DNA from: Lentisalinibacter sp037382365
Lineage (GTDB): Bacteria > Pseudomonadota > Gammaproteobacteria > Steroidobacterales > Woeseiaceae
DNA length: 14,029 bases
Reading direction: 5' to 3'
NCBI GenBank assembly: GCA_037382365.1
Contig: JARRPZ010000076.1
Span: 1-14,029, forward strand
Numbering within the stretch: the stretch's first letter is position 1; each line of letters starts with the position of its first letter. The notes under the pieces were generated by a model, which saw only the letters and a list, made by a program, of their open reading frames with translations, made no database searches and was not told where the DNA came from. The translations under genes were made by a program, and so were the position numbers. Shown one piece after another: positions 7,625 through 14,029 of this stretch.

Positions 7625-8227
7625 ATGCGACGCAGCGGACATATCATTGCAGCGACCCTGGTGCTGGCTCAAGCGCCCGCGACAGCGGCCGATCTCACCG
7701 CAGTGCCCTCCGGCACCTATCATCAGGATGACCAGCATGCCTACGTGGTCTTCTCGTATACACACCTCGGGTTCTCCAATCCGCAGGTCCGGTTCGACGA
7801 TTTCGACGTCACGCTGAGACTCGACAGCGAAGATCCCGAAGCAAGCAAGATCGGCGTCGACATCGACGTGTCCAGCGTCGACAGCGGCGTCGAGGTATTC
7901 GACAGTCATCTGAAGGGTGCCGAGTACTTCGATCTGGCGAGTCATCCGGCCATCACCTTCGAGTCTACGGGCATAGAGAAGACGGGCGAGAACAGCTATG
8001 ACGTCTCGGGCGAACTCACGATCAGGGGCAAGTCGGTGCCGGTGACGCTGGCGACACGGATCAACGGTGCCGGTTTGCATCCGCTGAAGGAGGTCCCGGC
8101 CGTCGGTGTCTCGGCCACCGGGACCGTACTGCGTTCCGACTGGGGCCTCGACGAGTACGTGCCGATGGTGAGCGATGAAGTGACTCTGACCATCGAGGTC
8201 GAGCTGGTCCGCGCCGAGGATTCGTAA
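7625..8227 (+). CDS. YceI-family periplasmic protein
   Basis: Secreted lipocalin-like protein; YceI proteins bind polyisoprenoid lipids and are often linked to alkaline, acid or other envelope stress. The 200-residue precursor has a signal peptide (MRRSGHIIAATLVLAQAPATAA, written here as MRRSGHIIAATL and VLAQAPATAA, residues 1-22). The mature part has family landmarks: YVVFSYTHLGFSNPQVRF near the start, then VDSGVEVFDSHLKGAEYFD and HPAITFESTGIE, then SGELTIRGKSVPVTL. The ATG at 7625 is preceded by GGAGGA four bases upstream. The frame is open much further upstream, but those codons overlap the kinase gene and encode no family sequence, so this start is preferred. It is transcribed in the same direction as the two-component pair, 206 bp downstream, and may have its own promoter. 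YceI genes often neighbour cytochrome b561 genes; none is present here. Confidence 0.95.
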   Translation: MRRSGHIIAATLVLAQAPATAADLTAVPSGTYHQDDQHAYVVFSYTHLGFSNPQVRFDDFDVTLRLDSEDPEASKIGVDIDVSSVDSGVEVFDSHLKGAEYFDLASHPAITFESTGIEKTGENSYDVSGELTIRGKSVPVTLATRINGAGLHPLKEVPAVGVSATGTVLRSDWGLDEYVPMVSDEVTLTIEVELVRAEDS

Positions 8228-8323
8228 GGCGTCCGCGTGCGCGACAGCACCGCTCGTCCGGACTTCCGCGGCGGCTGGTTATGCTGATGAGCGCGGTGAC
8301 CGGGTGAGGAGTAATCCCCCACC

Positions 8324-10201
8324 ATGAATGTCGCCGACGGCGAAACGGGAAAGCGGCTCGCACCACTCACGCTGGCGGCGCTCGGCGTCGTCTACGGCGA
8401 CATCGGCACGAGTCCGCTGTATGCCGTGCGCGAGTGCTTCTACGGCGAGTACGGCGTGGCGGCGACCGCACCGAACGTACTCGGGGTCCTCTCGCTGGTC
8501 TTCTGGTCGCTGATCCTCGTCATCTCCGTCAAGTACCTGATCTTCGTCCTGCGGGCCGACCACGACGGCGAGGGCGGCATCCTCGCTCTCATGGAACTGG
8601 TACGGCGGCCCCTGAAAGGCCGCAAGCGGGGCGCGGTGATGGCAATGGGTCTCTTCGGCGCGGCGCTCCTGTACGGCGACGGGATGATCACGCCGGCGAT
8701 CTCGGTGCTGAGCGCCATCGAGGGGCTCGAGGTCGCCACGCCCGCACTCGAACACTACGTCGTCCCGATCACGATCGCGATCCTGTGTGGATTGTTCCTG
8801 GTGCAGCGCCTCGGCACGGGAGGGATCGGCGTCATCTTCGGCCCCGTGATGCTCGTCTGGTTCTCCTGTATCGGACTCGCCGGACTGCCGGGCATCGTCG
8901 CCAACCCCCATATCCTGCTGGCGGTCAATCCCTGGCACGCGATCGAGTTCTTCCTCGACAACCGCGGCCACGCCCTCACGATCCTCGGCATCGTGTTCCT
9001 CGTGGTCACCGGCGGCGAGGCACTGTATGCCGACCTGGGCCACTTCGGCCGGCGTCCGATCCGCCTCGGCTGGTACCTCGTCGTGCTGCCGGGCCTCCTG
9101 CTGAACTACTTCGGCCAGGGTGCGCTCATACTGAACCAGGGGGATACGCTCACCAATCCGTTCTACCAGCTCGTACCCGGCTGGGCGCTCTATCCGATGG
9201 TGGCGCTCGCGACGCTGGCGACAATCATCGCATCCCAGGCCATCATATCCGGCGCGTTCTCTCTGACGCTGCAGGGCCAGCGCCTCGGCTATCTGCCCAC
9301 GGTGAACATCGTGCACACGTCCGCCAGCCAAAGGGGGCAGATCTACGTCCCCGCGGTGAACTGGCTGCTGCTGCTGGCCTCTGCCGGGCTCGTGGCCGCC
9401 TTCCAGCGCTCGGGCAACCTGGCGGCCGCGTACGGCATCGCCATCAGCGCGACGATGCTGATCACGACGGTCCTGCTGTTCTTCGCCGAACGACACATTT
9501 TCCGCTGGTCCCTCGCACTTTCGCTCGCCGCCACGACCCTGTTCATCGTGCCGGATACCGCCTATTTCGTCGCCAACGCGGGCAAGTTCATGGACGGTGG
9601 CTGGCTGCCCGTGGGAGTCGCCGCGGCAATCTACCTGATCATGGCGACCTGGCGCCGCGGTCGCGCAACCGAACGCCGGCACATGCGCAACCAGCTGACA
9701 CCGGTGGCCGAGTTCCTCGCCGGGCATGGCGGAGGCTACTATCGCCGGGTCCCGGGTCAGGCCGTTTATCTCGCGGAGAACGAGCGCGGTACGCCGCACG
9801 GGCTGATACACAACCTCGAGCACAACCGGGCGCTGCACCGCCTGATCGTCATCTATACGGCCAAAACACTGCGCCAGCCCCGCGTCACCCGCGAGGACCG
9901 CCTGAAGGTGGAACGACTGAGAGACGATATCTACCGGGTGGTCGCCTATTACGGCTACATGGAGGATCCGCGGCCGAGGCAGGATCTCGAGCAGGCGAAT
10001 GCCGAGCACGGTATCGGTCTGGACATCGACGAGGCGACGTTCTTCCTCGAGGAAGAGACGGAGTATCCGGCCGCGACGGGGATGCCCTGGTGGCGCTCCT
10101 GGCTGTACATCTTCATCCGGCGCAACACCCGCCGGACGACACTCTATTTCGACCTGCCGCCCGAGCAGGTCTTCGAGGTCGGCGTGCGGATGCGCATCTG
10201 A
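8324..10201 (+). CDS. kup: Kup-family potassium uptake transporter
   Basis: Low-affinity K+ (proton-coupled) transporter of the inner membrane. The length of 625 residues matches the family. Diagnostic motifs are GVVYGDIGTSPLYAVRE at the N-terminus (first helix), RADHDGEGGILALMEL, YGDGMITPAISVLSAIEGL, TGGEALYADLGHFG and NYFGQGALILN. About twelve hydrophobic helices run to around residue 440, followed by a cytoplasmic tail of about 170 residues (GTPHGLIHNLEHNRALH; YYGYMEDPR). The ATG at 8324 is forced by an in-frame TAA at 8312. The likely ribosome site GAGGAG (8306-8311) is a somewhat long 12 bases away. Only 17 bp separate its stop from the permease start, so the transporter, permease and CopA-type ATPase probably share a transcript. 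No K+-responsive riboswitch or KdpE-like signal is visible upstream. Confidence 0.98.
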   Translation: MNVADGETGKRLAPLTLAALGVVYGDIGTSPLYAVRECFYGEYGVAATAPNVLGVLSLVFWSLILVISVKYLIFVLRADHDGEGGILALMELVRRPLKGRKRGAVMAMGLFGAALLYGDGMITPAISVLSAIEGLEVATPALEHYVVPITIAILCGLFLVQRLGTGGIGVIFGPVMLVWFSCIGLAGLPGIVANPHILLAVNPWHAIEFFLDNRGHALTILGIVFLVVTGGEALYADLGHFGRRPIRLGWYLVVLPGLLLNYFGQGALILNQGDTLTNPFYQLVPGWALYPMVALATLATIIASQAIISGAFSLTLQGQRLGYLPTVNIVHTSASQRGQIYVPAVNWLLLLASAGLVAAFQRSGNLAAAYGIAISATMLITTVLLFFAERHIFRWSLALSLAATTLFIVPDTAYFVANAGKFMDGGWLPVGVAAAIYLIMATWRRGRATERRHMRNQLTPVAEFLAGHGGGYYRRVPGQAVYLAENERGTPHGLIHNLEHNRALHRLIVIYTAKTLRQPRVTREDRLKVERLRDDIYRVVAYYGYMEDPRPRQDLEQANAEHGIGLDIDEATFFLEEETEYPAATGMPWWRSWLYIFIRRNTRRTTLYFDLPPEQVFEVGVRMRI

Positions 10202-10218
10202 GCGCGTACGATGGTCGT

Positions 10219-11439
10219 GTGTCCGACTTCTGGATCACCTACGGAGAAGCAGCGAAGACGGCTGCCGGATTCTTCTGGAAATCCGGCTGGGCGTTCGTGC
10301 TGGGCTACACGATCAGCGCGGCCATACAGGCCTTCGTGCCGAAGGAGCGTCTGACCGCCCGCATGGGCGGAGCGGATTTCGAAAGCGTCGGACTCGCGAC
10401 CCTTTTCGGGTCCATATCGAGCTCCTGCTCCTTCGCGGCGCTGTCTGCGGCCCGCGCGCTGGTGCAGAAAGGGGCGCATTTCGTGGCGGCCGTCGCGTTC
10501 ATGTTCGCTTCCACCAATCTGGTGATCGAACTCGGCATCCTCATACTGATCTTCCTGGGCTGGCAGTTCCTGGCCGCCGAGATCGTCGGCGGCCTTTTGC
10601 TGATCGCCATCAGCTCGATGCTGATCCGCCTGACCTATCCGCGCGCATGGCTGGAGGCCGCCCGGGAGAAAGTCGAGGAAGAAGCCGACACCGAGGAAGA
10701 GAATTTCGACTGGAAGGAGCGGATCACCAGTTTCGAAGGCTGGTGCCGCGTCGGCAACAACTTCGCTAACGAGTGGGGGATGGTCTGGCAGGAGATCCTG
10801 ATCGGCTTCACGCTGGCCGGATTCATCGCGGTGTTCGTGCCGGCGAGCTTCTGGCAGGCCCTTTTCCTGTCCGAGGCCGCCGCCGAGAATCCCGACAATT
10901 TCTGGATCGTGCTGGAGAATGCGGCCGTGGCACCCTTCGTGGCGGCCGCGACATTCATCGGTTCCATGGGCAACATACCGCTGGCGACGGTGCTGAATTC
11001 CGGCGGCGTCCTGTTCGCCGGTATCATGGGTTTCATCTACTCGGACCTGATGGTCCCGCCCCTGGTCAAGGTGAATGCGAAGTACTACGGATGGCGGGTG
11101 GCGCTGTACATCGCCGCCGTGATGTACGTGAGCATCATCATCACCGCCATCATCCTGCATTATGGATTCTACTGGCTCGACATGATGCCGGAGAGCGCGC
11201 GCGAGGCCGGCGATATCGCGCAATTCAAGCTCGATTACACGTTCTATCTGAACGTGCTTGCCCTCATACTGGCGGCCGTGATGCTGTGGCTGCGAGCGAA
11301 GCACCGGCAGATGAACGCGGAAGACGGTGGCCACGAGCACGGCGGCGGCGGTATCGGCGTGCAGGACGTCGTGACCGGCGTCGCCATCCTGGTGCTGATC
11401 GGCGGCGGCATCGCCTTCGTTTACGGAGCACTCCAATGA
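10219..11439 (+). CDS. COG0701/UPF0718-family permease, probable metal or metalloid exporter
   Basis: Polytopic membrane protein of 406 residues in the predicted-permease group that includes YraQ and the organoarsenical exporter ArsP. The diagnostic block is FGSISSSCSFAALSAARAL (C70) followed by KGAHFVAAVAFMFASTNLV. A mirrored second half has FIGSMGNIPLATVLNSGG and FAGIMGFIYSDLMVPPLVKV. An acidic cytoplasmic linker (EKVEEEADTEEENFDW) lies between the halves, and a His-containing loop (GGHEHGGGG) precedes the last helix. Start: GTG at 10219, giving VSDFWITYGEAAK; the ribosome site is weak and no ATG lies nearby, so translation may be coupled to the upstream gene 17 bp away. The stop overlaps the ATPase start as ATGA, strongly suggesting a joint role with CopA. 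The arsenic-type function is less likely in this setting; substrate unproven. Confidence 0.9.
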   Translation: MSDFWITYGEAAKTAAGFFWKSGWAFVLGYTISAAIQAFVPKERLTARMGGADFESVGLATLFGSISSSCSFAALSAARALVQKGAHFVAAVAFMFASTNLVIELGILILIFLGWQFLAAEIVGGLLLIAISSMLIRLTYPRAWLEAAREKVEEEADTEEENFDWKERITSFEGWCRVGNNFANEWGMVWQEILIGFTLAGFIAVFVPASFWQALFLSEAAAENPDNFWIVLENAAVAPFVAAATFIGSMGNIPLATVLNSGGVLFAGIMGFIYSDLMVPPLVKVNAKYYGWRVALYIAAVMYVSIIITAIILHYGFYWLDMMPESAREAGDIAQFKLDYTFYLNVLALILAAVMLWLRAKHRQMNAEDGGHEHGGGGIGVQDVVTGVAILVLIGGGIAFVYGALQ

Positions 11440-12836
11440 GCGACAAGTGCCACGACCATCCGGCCCGCGAGGATTCTCACGGCCACGATCATTGTCATCC
11501 CCGCGCCGACGAGGGGAAGGAACAGCCGGAACATCACTGCTGCGGTCACGGTCACGACCACGCCCGGAAAGCGGTGGCCGATGACGGGCGCTACGACACC
11601 GTGCCACCCGGCTATGACGGCACCGTCTACACCTGCCCAATGGATCCCCAGGTCCGTCAGCCGGATCCCGGATCCTGCCCCATCTGCGGCATGGCGCTGG
11701 AACCGGAGGGCGTGACGGTCGGCGAGGAGGATCTGAGCGAACTCCGCGACATGACCCGTCGCTTCTGGATCAGCGCGGTGCTGACGCTGCCGCTCGTCGT
11801 CTACGCGATGGGCGACATGCTGCCCGGCCGGCCGTTCCACGGCCTCGTCGAGCCCGCCGTCGGACAGTGGCTGCAGCTCGGTTTGGCCACGCCCGTCGTC
11901 CTGTGGGGGGGATGGCCGTTCCTGGTCCGCGCGGTGCAGTCGCTGCGCACCATGAACCTGAACATGTTCACCCTGATCGGGCTGGGCGTGTCGGTGGCTT
12001 ACCTGTTCAGCCTGGTGGCCACGCTGGCGCCGGGACTGTTCCCGGCGTCTTTCCGCGACGAGAACGGCCACGTGGCAGTGTATTTCGAGGCGGCCGCGGC
12101 GATCACGACCCTGGTGCTGCTGGGGCAGGTGCTGGAGCTGCGGGCCCGCCGCGCCACATCCGGCGCCATACGCGCGTTGCTCGAGCTGGCCCCGCCGGAC
12201 GCGCGGCGCATTCGCGACGACGGCAACGAGGAGGACGTGCCGCTGGACGAACTCGCCGAGGGCGACCGGCTCCGCGTCCGGCCCGGTGAGAAGGTCCCGG
12301 TGGACGGCGTCATCGAAGAAGGCGCGAGCACCCTCGACGAATCGATGATCACCGGCGAGCCGATGCCTGTGGCCAAGGAGGCGGAAGATACCGTGACGGG
12401 CGGGACGGTGAACCAGACCGGCGGTTTCGTCATGCGCGCCACCCGGGTCGGCGAGGATACCCTGCTCTCCCAGATCGTGCGGATGGTGGCCGAGGCGCAG
12501 CGCAGCCGCGCGCCCATCCAGCGGCTGGCGGACATCGTCGCCGGCTGGTTCGTGCCGGCCGTGGTCGCAGGATACCCTGCTCTCCCAGATCGTGCGGATG
12601 GTGGCCGAGGCGCAGCGCAGCCGCGCGCCCATCCAGCGGCTGGCGGACATCGTCGCCGGCTGGTTCGTGCCGGCCGTGGTCGCCGTGGCGGTCGTCGCCT
12701 TCATCGCCTGGTCCGTCTGGGGACCGGAACCGCGCATGGCCTATGCGCTGGTGAATGCGGTGGCCGTGCTGATCATCGCCTGTCCCTGCGCGCTGGGTCT
12801 CGCGACGCCGATGGCCATCATGGTGGGCACCGGTGA
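11436..12836 (+). CDS. copA: N-terminal fragment of the CopA-type ATPase (metal-binding, actuator domains)
   Basis: Reads 466 codons from ATG at 11436 to a stop at 12836; only about the first 377 residues are genuine, and the rest is out-of-frame sequence after the duplication. Residues 1-45 hold 11 His and 4 Cys (clusters at HGHDHCH and HHCCGHGHDH), a likely metal-collecting tail. Residues 65-90 form a heavy-metal-binding YHS-like module, YTCPMDP followed by SCPICGMALEP (C67, M69, C81, C84, M86). There is no GMTCxxC HMA domain. Transmembrane helices follow, with NMFTLIGLGVSVAYLFSL and YFEAAAAITTLVLLGQVLE, and the actuator loop has T306-G307-E308 (STLDESMITGEP). The fragment stops before the CPC helix and phosphorylation site, so it would be inactive alone. 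Translation is coupled to the permease by ATGA. Confidence 0.85.
   Translation: MSDKCHDHPAREDSHGHDHCHPRADEGKEQPEHHCCGHGHDHARKAVADDGRYDTVPPGYDGTVYTCPMDPQVRQPDPGSCPICGMALEPEGVTVGEEDLSELRDMTRRFWISAVLTLPLVVYAMGDMLPGRPFHGLVEPAVGQWLQLGLATPVVLWGGWPFLVRAVQSLRTMNLNMFTLIGLGVSVAYLFSLVATLAPGLFPASFRDENGHVAVYFEAAAAITTLVLLGQVLELRARRATSGAIRALLELAPPDARRIRDDGNEEDVPLDELAEGDRLRVRPGEKVPVDGVIEEGASTLDESMITGEPMPVAKEAEDTVTGGTVNQTGGFVMRATRVGEDTLLSQIVRMVAEAQRSRAPIQRLADIVAGWFVPAVVAGYPALPDRADGGRGAAQPRAHPAAGGHRRRLVRAGRGRRGGRRLHRLVRLGTGTAHGLCAGECGGRADHRLSLRAGSRDADGHHGGHR
12454..12683. repeat. Perfect tandem duplication, 2 x 115 bp, inside copA
   Basis: Copy 1 is 12454-12568 and copy 2 is 12569-12683; read base by base they are identical. 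Each begins AGGATACCCTG and ends GTGGTCGC. The bases flanking the outer edges do not match the junction bases, so there is no microhomology and the unit is exactly 115 bp. Since 115 is not a multiple of three, the frame moves by one. The unit encodes the segment from just after the actuator domain to the start of the helix before the CPC helix. Confidence 0.98.
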
Positions 12837-13851
12837 GGGGGCCCGAAACGGCATCCTGGTGAAGAACGCCGAGGCGCTGGAGACGCTCGAGAAAGTCGAC
12901 ACGCTGGTCGTGGACAAGACCGGCACCCTGACCGAGGGCCGGCCCAGGCTCGTGACCGTGTCGGCACACGAGGGCTTTGAGGAGACCGAGGTTCTGCGAC
13001 TGGCCGCGGGACTGGAGGCGGGCAGCGAGCACCCGCTGGCCGCGGCGATCGTCGAAGGCGCGAAAGAGCGGGGAGTCACACCCGCCAAGGCCGGAGAGTT
13101 CCAGTCGGTGACCGGCAAGGGCGTCACGGGCGTCGTCGACGGCAAGAAAGTGGCGCTCGGCAATCAGCGTCTGCTCGAAGATCTCTCCGTGGACGTCTCC
13201 GTTTTCTCCGGGAAAGCGGACTCTCTGCGTGAGGACGGTCAGACGGTTATGTTCGTCGTCGCCGACGGAAAGCCGGTGGGTCTGCTCGGTGTCGCCGATC
13301 CCATCAAGGAATCGACCCCCGAAGCGGTTCGGCTGCTTCATGAGGAAGGGATCGAAATCATCATGCTGACCGGTGACAACCGAAAGACCGCCGAAGCCGT
13401 CGCCCGCAAGCTGGGCATCGATCGCATCGAAGCCGAGGTCCTGCCGGATCAGAAGAATGAGGTCGTCCGAAAGCTGCAGAACGAAGGCCGAAAGGTCGCC
13501 ATGGCCGGCGACGGCATCAACGATGCACCGGCGTTGGCGCAGGCCCACGTCGGAGTCGCCATGGGCAGCGGTACGGACGTCGCGATGGAGAGCGCCGGCA
13601 TCACTTTGATGCGCGGGGATCTTCGCGGCATTGCCAAGGCGCGCCGGCTCAGCCACGCCATGATGCGCAACATCCGCCAAAATCTCTTCTTCGCCTTCGT
13701 CTACAACTCGATCGGTGTCCCGATCGCCGCCGGCATCCTCTATCCCTTCTTCGGGATTCTCCTGAGCCCGATCATTGCAGCCGCGGCCATGAGTTTCAGT
13801 TCGGTCTCGGTCGTGGGGAACGCTCTACGGCTCCGCAACGTCCGCTTGTAG
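12592..13851 (+). CDS. copA: C-terminal fragment of the CopA-type ATPase (CPC helix, catalytic domain)
   Basis: Open for 419 codons from GTG 12592 (ATG at 12598 also possible), starting inside duplication copy 2. No good ribosome site is visible, so expression as a separate protein is doubtful. In the repaired 766-residue numbering it carries C411-P-C413 in the transport helix (IACPCALGLATP), the phosphorylation motif DKTGTLT with D455, and the nucleotide-binding HP dipeptide H494-P495 in GSEHPLAAAI. The hinge motif GDGINDAPAL follows, with D654. After it come FAFVYNSIGVP and AAAAMSFSSVSVV, the YN and MxxSS motifs of Cu(I)-ATPases. The protein ends at TAG 13849-13851. All conserved catalytic residues are present, arguing that the duplication is very recent or artefactual. 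Confidence 0.88.
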   Translation: MRMVAEAQRSRAPIQRLADIVAGWFVPAVVAVAVVAFIAWSVWGPEPRMAYALVNAVAVLIIACPCALGLATPMAIMVGTGEGARNGILVKNAEALETLEKVDTLVVDKTGTLTEGRPRLVTVSAHEGFEETEVLRLAAGLEAGSEHPLAAAIVEGAKERGVTPAKAGEFQSVTGKGVTGVVDGKKVALGNQRLLEDLSVDVSVFSGKADSLREDGQTVMFVVADGKPVGLLGVADPIKESTPEAVRLLHEEGIEIIMLTGDNRKTAEAVARKLGIDRIEAEVLPDQKNEVVRKLQNEGRKVAMAGDGINDAPALAQAHVGVAMGSGTDVAMESAGITLMRGDLRGIAKARRLSHAMMRNIRQNLFFAFVYNSIGVPIAAGILYPFFGILLSPIIAAAAMSFSSVSVVGNALRLRNVRL

Positions 13852-14008
13852 CGTTCATCCGGATGCCCCGCAGTACACTGGAAGTTAAGTCGAAGCTGAC
13901 CGAACCGCAGGTTCCCACGACCGATACCCAGCATGATCAGCACCGAACCCTCGCGCATCACTTGTCTGAGAACAGCCGAGTCCAGTCCTTACGACACAGG
14001 AGCTCGAG

Positions 14009-14029
14009 GTGAGGCTTGTATTTGGCGTC
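14009..14029 (+). CDS. Possible start of a further gene, truncated by the window end
   Basis: A GTG at 14009 is preceded by AGGAG (13998-14002) at an ideal six-base spacing and opens MRLVFGV before the window ends. Seven residues cannot identify a product; the hydrophobic start would suit a signal peptide or membrane helix. The preceding 157 bases (13852-14008) show no convincing terminator or gene. Confidence 0.25.

Larger units (their letters stand above)
11436..13851 (+). pseudogene. copA: CopA-type Cu(I)-transporting P1B-ATPase gene, frameshifted by an internal 115-bp duplication
   Basis: The two halves of one P-type ATPase lie in different frames. Deleting one copy of the exact duplication at 12454-12683 joins them into a single 766-residue protein carrying every catalytic element of the family. 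Copper is the best substrate call: the membrane motif is CPC, the helix after the P-domain has YN, and the last helix has MSFSS, matching the Cu+ (P1B-1) signature. As written, the gene cannot give a working pump. If the duplication is an assembly error, this should be read as an intact copA. ATGA overlap with the permease upstream; no gene follows closely. Confidence 0.93.

Noticed and set aside
8280..8285. TATGCT as a -10 element for kup
   Set aside because: No -35 hexamer resembling TTGACA at suitable spacing, so it is not supported.
8279..10009. A 576-codon minus-strand open frame opposite kup
   Set aside because: Antisense to conserved kup sequence, dominated by Asp, Glu, Arg and His with no hydrophobic core or motif.
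8434..11439. A 1,001-codon plus-strand open frame spanning the kup gene and the permease
   Set aside because: Its first 595 codons are an out-of-frame reading of kup and contain only low-complexity Arg/Pro/Gly sequence; only the part from 10219 is a real protein.
10144..12737. Long minus-strand open frames opposite the permease and copA
   Set aside because: Same codon-bias shadow effect; no recognisable protein family and no ribosome site.
13902..13914. Small hairpin GAACC-GCA-GGTTC after copA as a terminator
   Set aside because: The stem is only five pairs and no T-tract follows.
1..14029. CRISPR arrays, tRNA or rRNA genes, insertion sequences or prophage genes
   Set aside because: Nothing seen: no spaced repeats, no transposase or integrase motifs, no structural RNA.

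Overview
The window is GC-rich, densely packed bacterial DNA that codes for metal export, metal or envelope sensing, and cation transport. Family content, GC level and Gram-negative hallmarks (an outer-membrane factor, periplasmic signal peptides, a tripartite RND pump) point to a proteobacterium, most likely a gammaproteobacterium. The lineage is an inference from gene style only; there is no rRNA or other taxonomic marker here.

Layout. Positions 1-5274 (minus strand) hold a CzcCBA/CusCBA-type operon read right to left: outer-membrane factor, periplasmic adaptor, then the RND pump, whose 3' end runs off the window. The three genes overlap by 1-4 bases, so they are translationally coupled. 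A 189-bp divergent intergenic region (5275-5463) separates this operon from a plus-strand two-component pair: an OmpR-type response regulator (5464-6147) and, with an ATGA overlap, its sensor kinase (6144-7418). The intergenic region carries two near-identical 16-bp boxes in opposite orientation, each a pair of TGACA-like half-sites 11 bp apart. This is the expected layout for an OmpR-family regulator controlling both its own operon and the divergent pump operon.

After a 206-bp gap (7419-7624) with a 9-bp tandem repeat, a 16-bp palindrome and, on the minus strand, two closely spaced CxxCH-coding motifs, comes a secreted YceI-family protein (7625-8227). After a further 96 bp comes a plus-strand run: a Kup potassium transporter (8324-10201), a COG0701/UPF0718 permease (10219-11439) and a CopA-type Cu(I)-transporting P1B-ATPase with a His/Cys-rich N-terminus (11436-13851). 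The permease and ATPase overlap by ATGA.

The ATPase gene is broken as written. A perfect 115-bp tandem duplication (12454-12568 and 12569-12683) shifts the frame by one base. Removing one copy restores an uninterrupted 766-residue CopA. This is either an assembly artefact or a real inactivating, potentially reversible duplication. The last 178 bp (13852-14029) are mostly featureless, ending in what may be the start of another gene.

Taken together, the RND system would remove metal from the periplasm across the outer membrane, CopA (with the permease as a possible partner) would remove cytoplasmic metal, and the two-component system would sense the stress at the membrane. The substrate of the RND pump is not decided by the sequence. 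No tRNA, rRNA, CRISPR array, transposase or prophage gene is visible, and no gene-free stretch exceeds about 210 bases.
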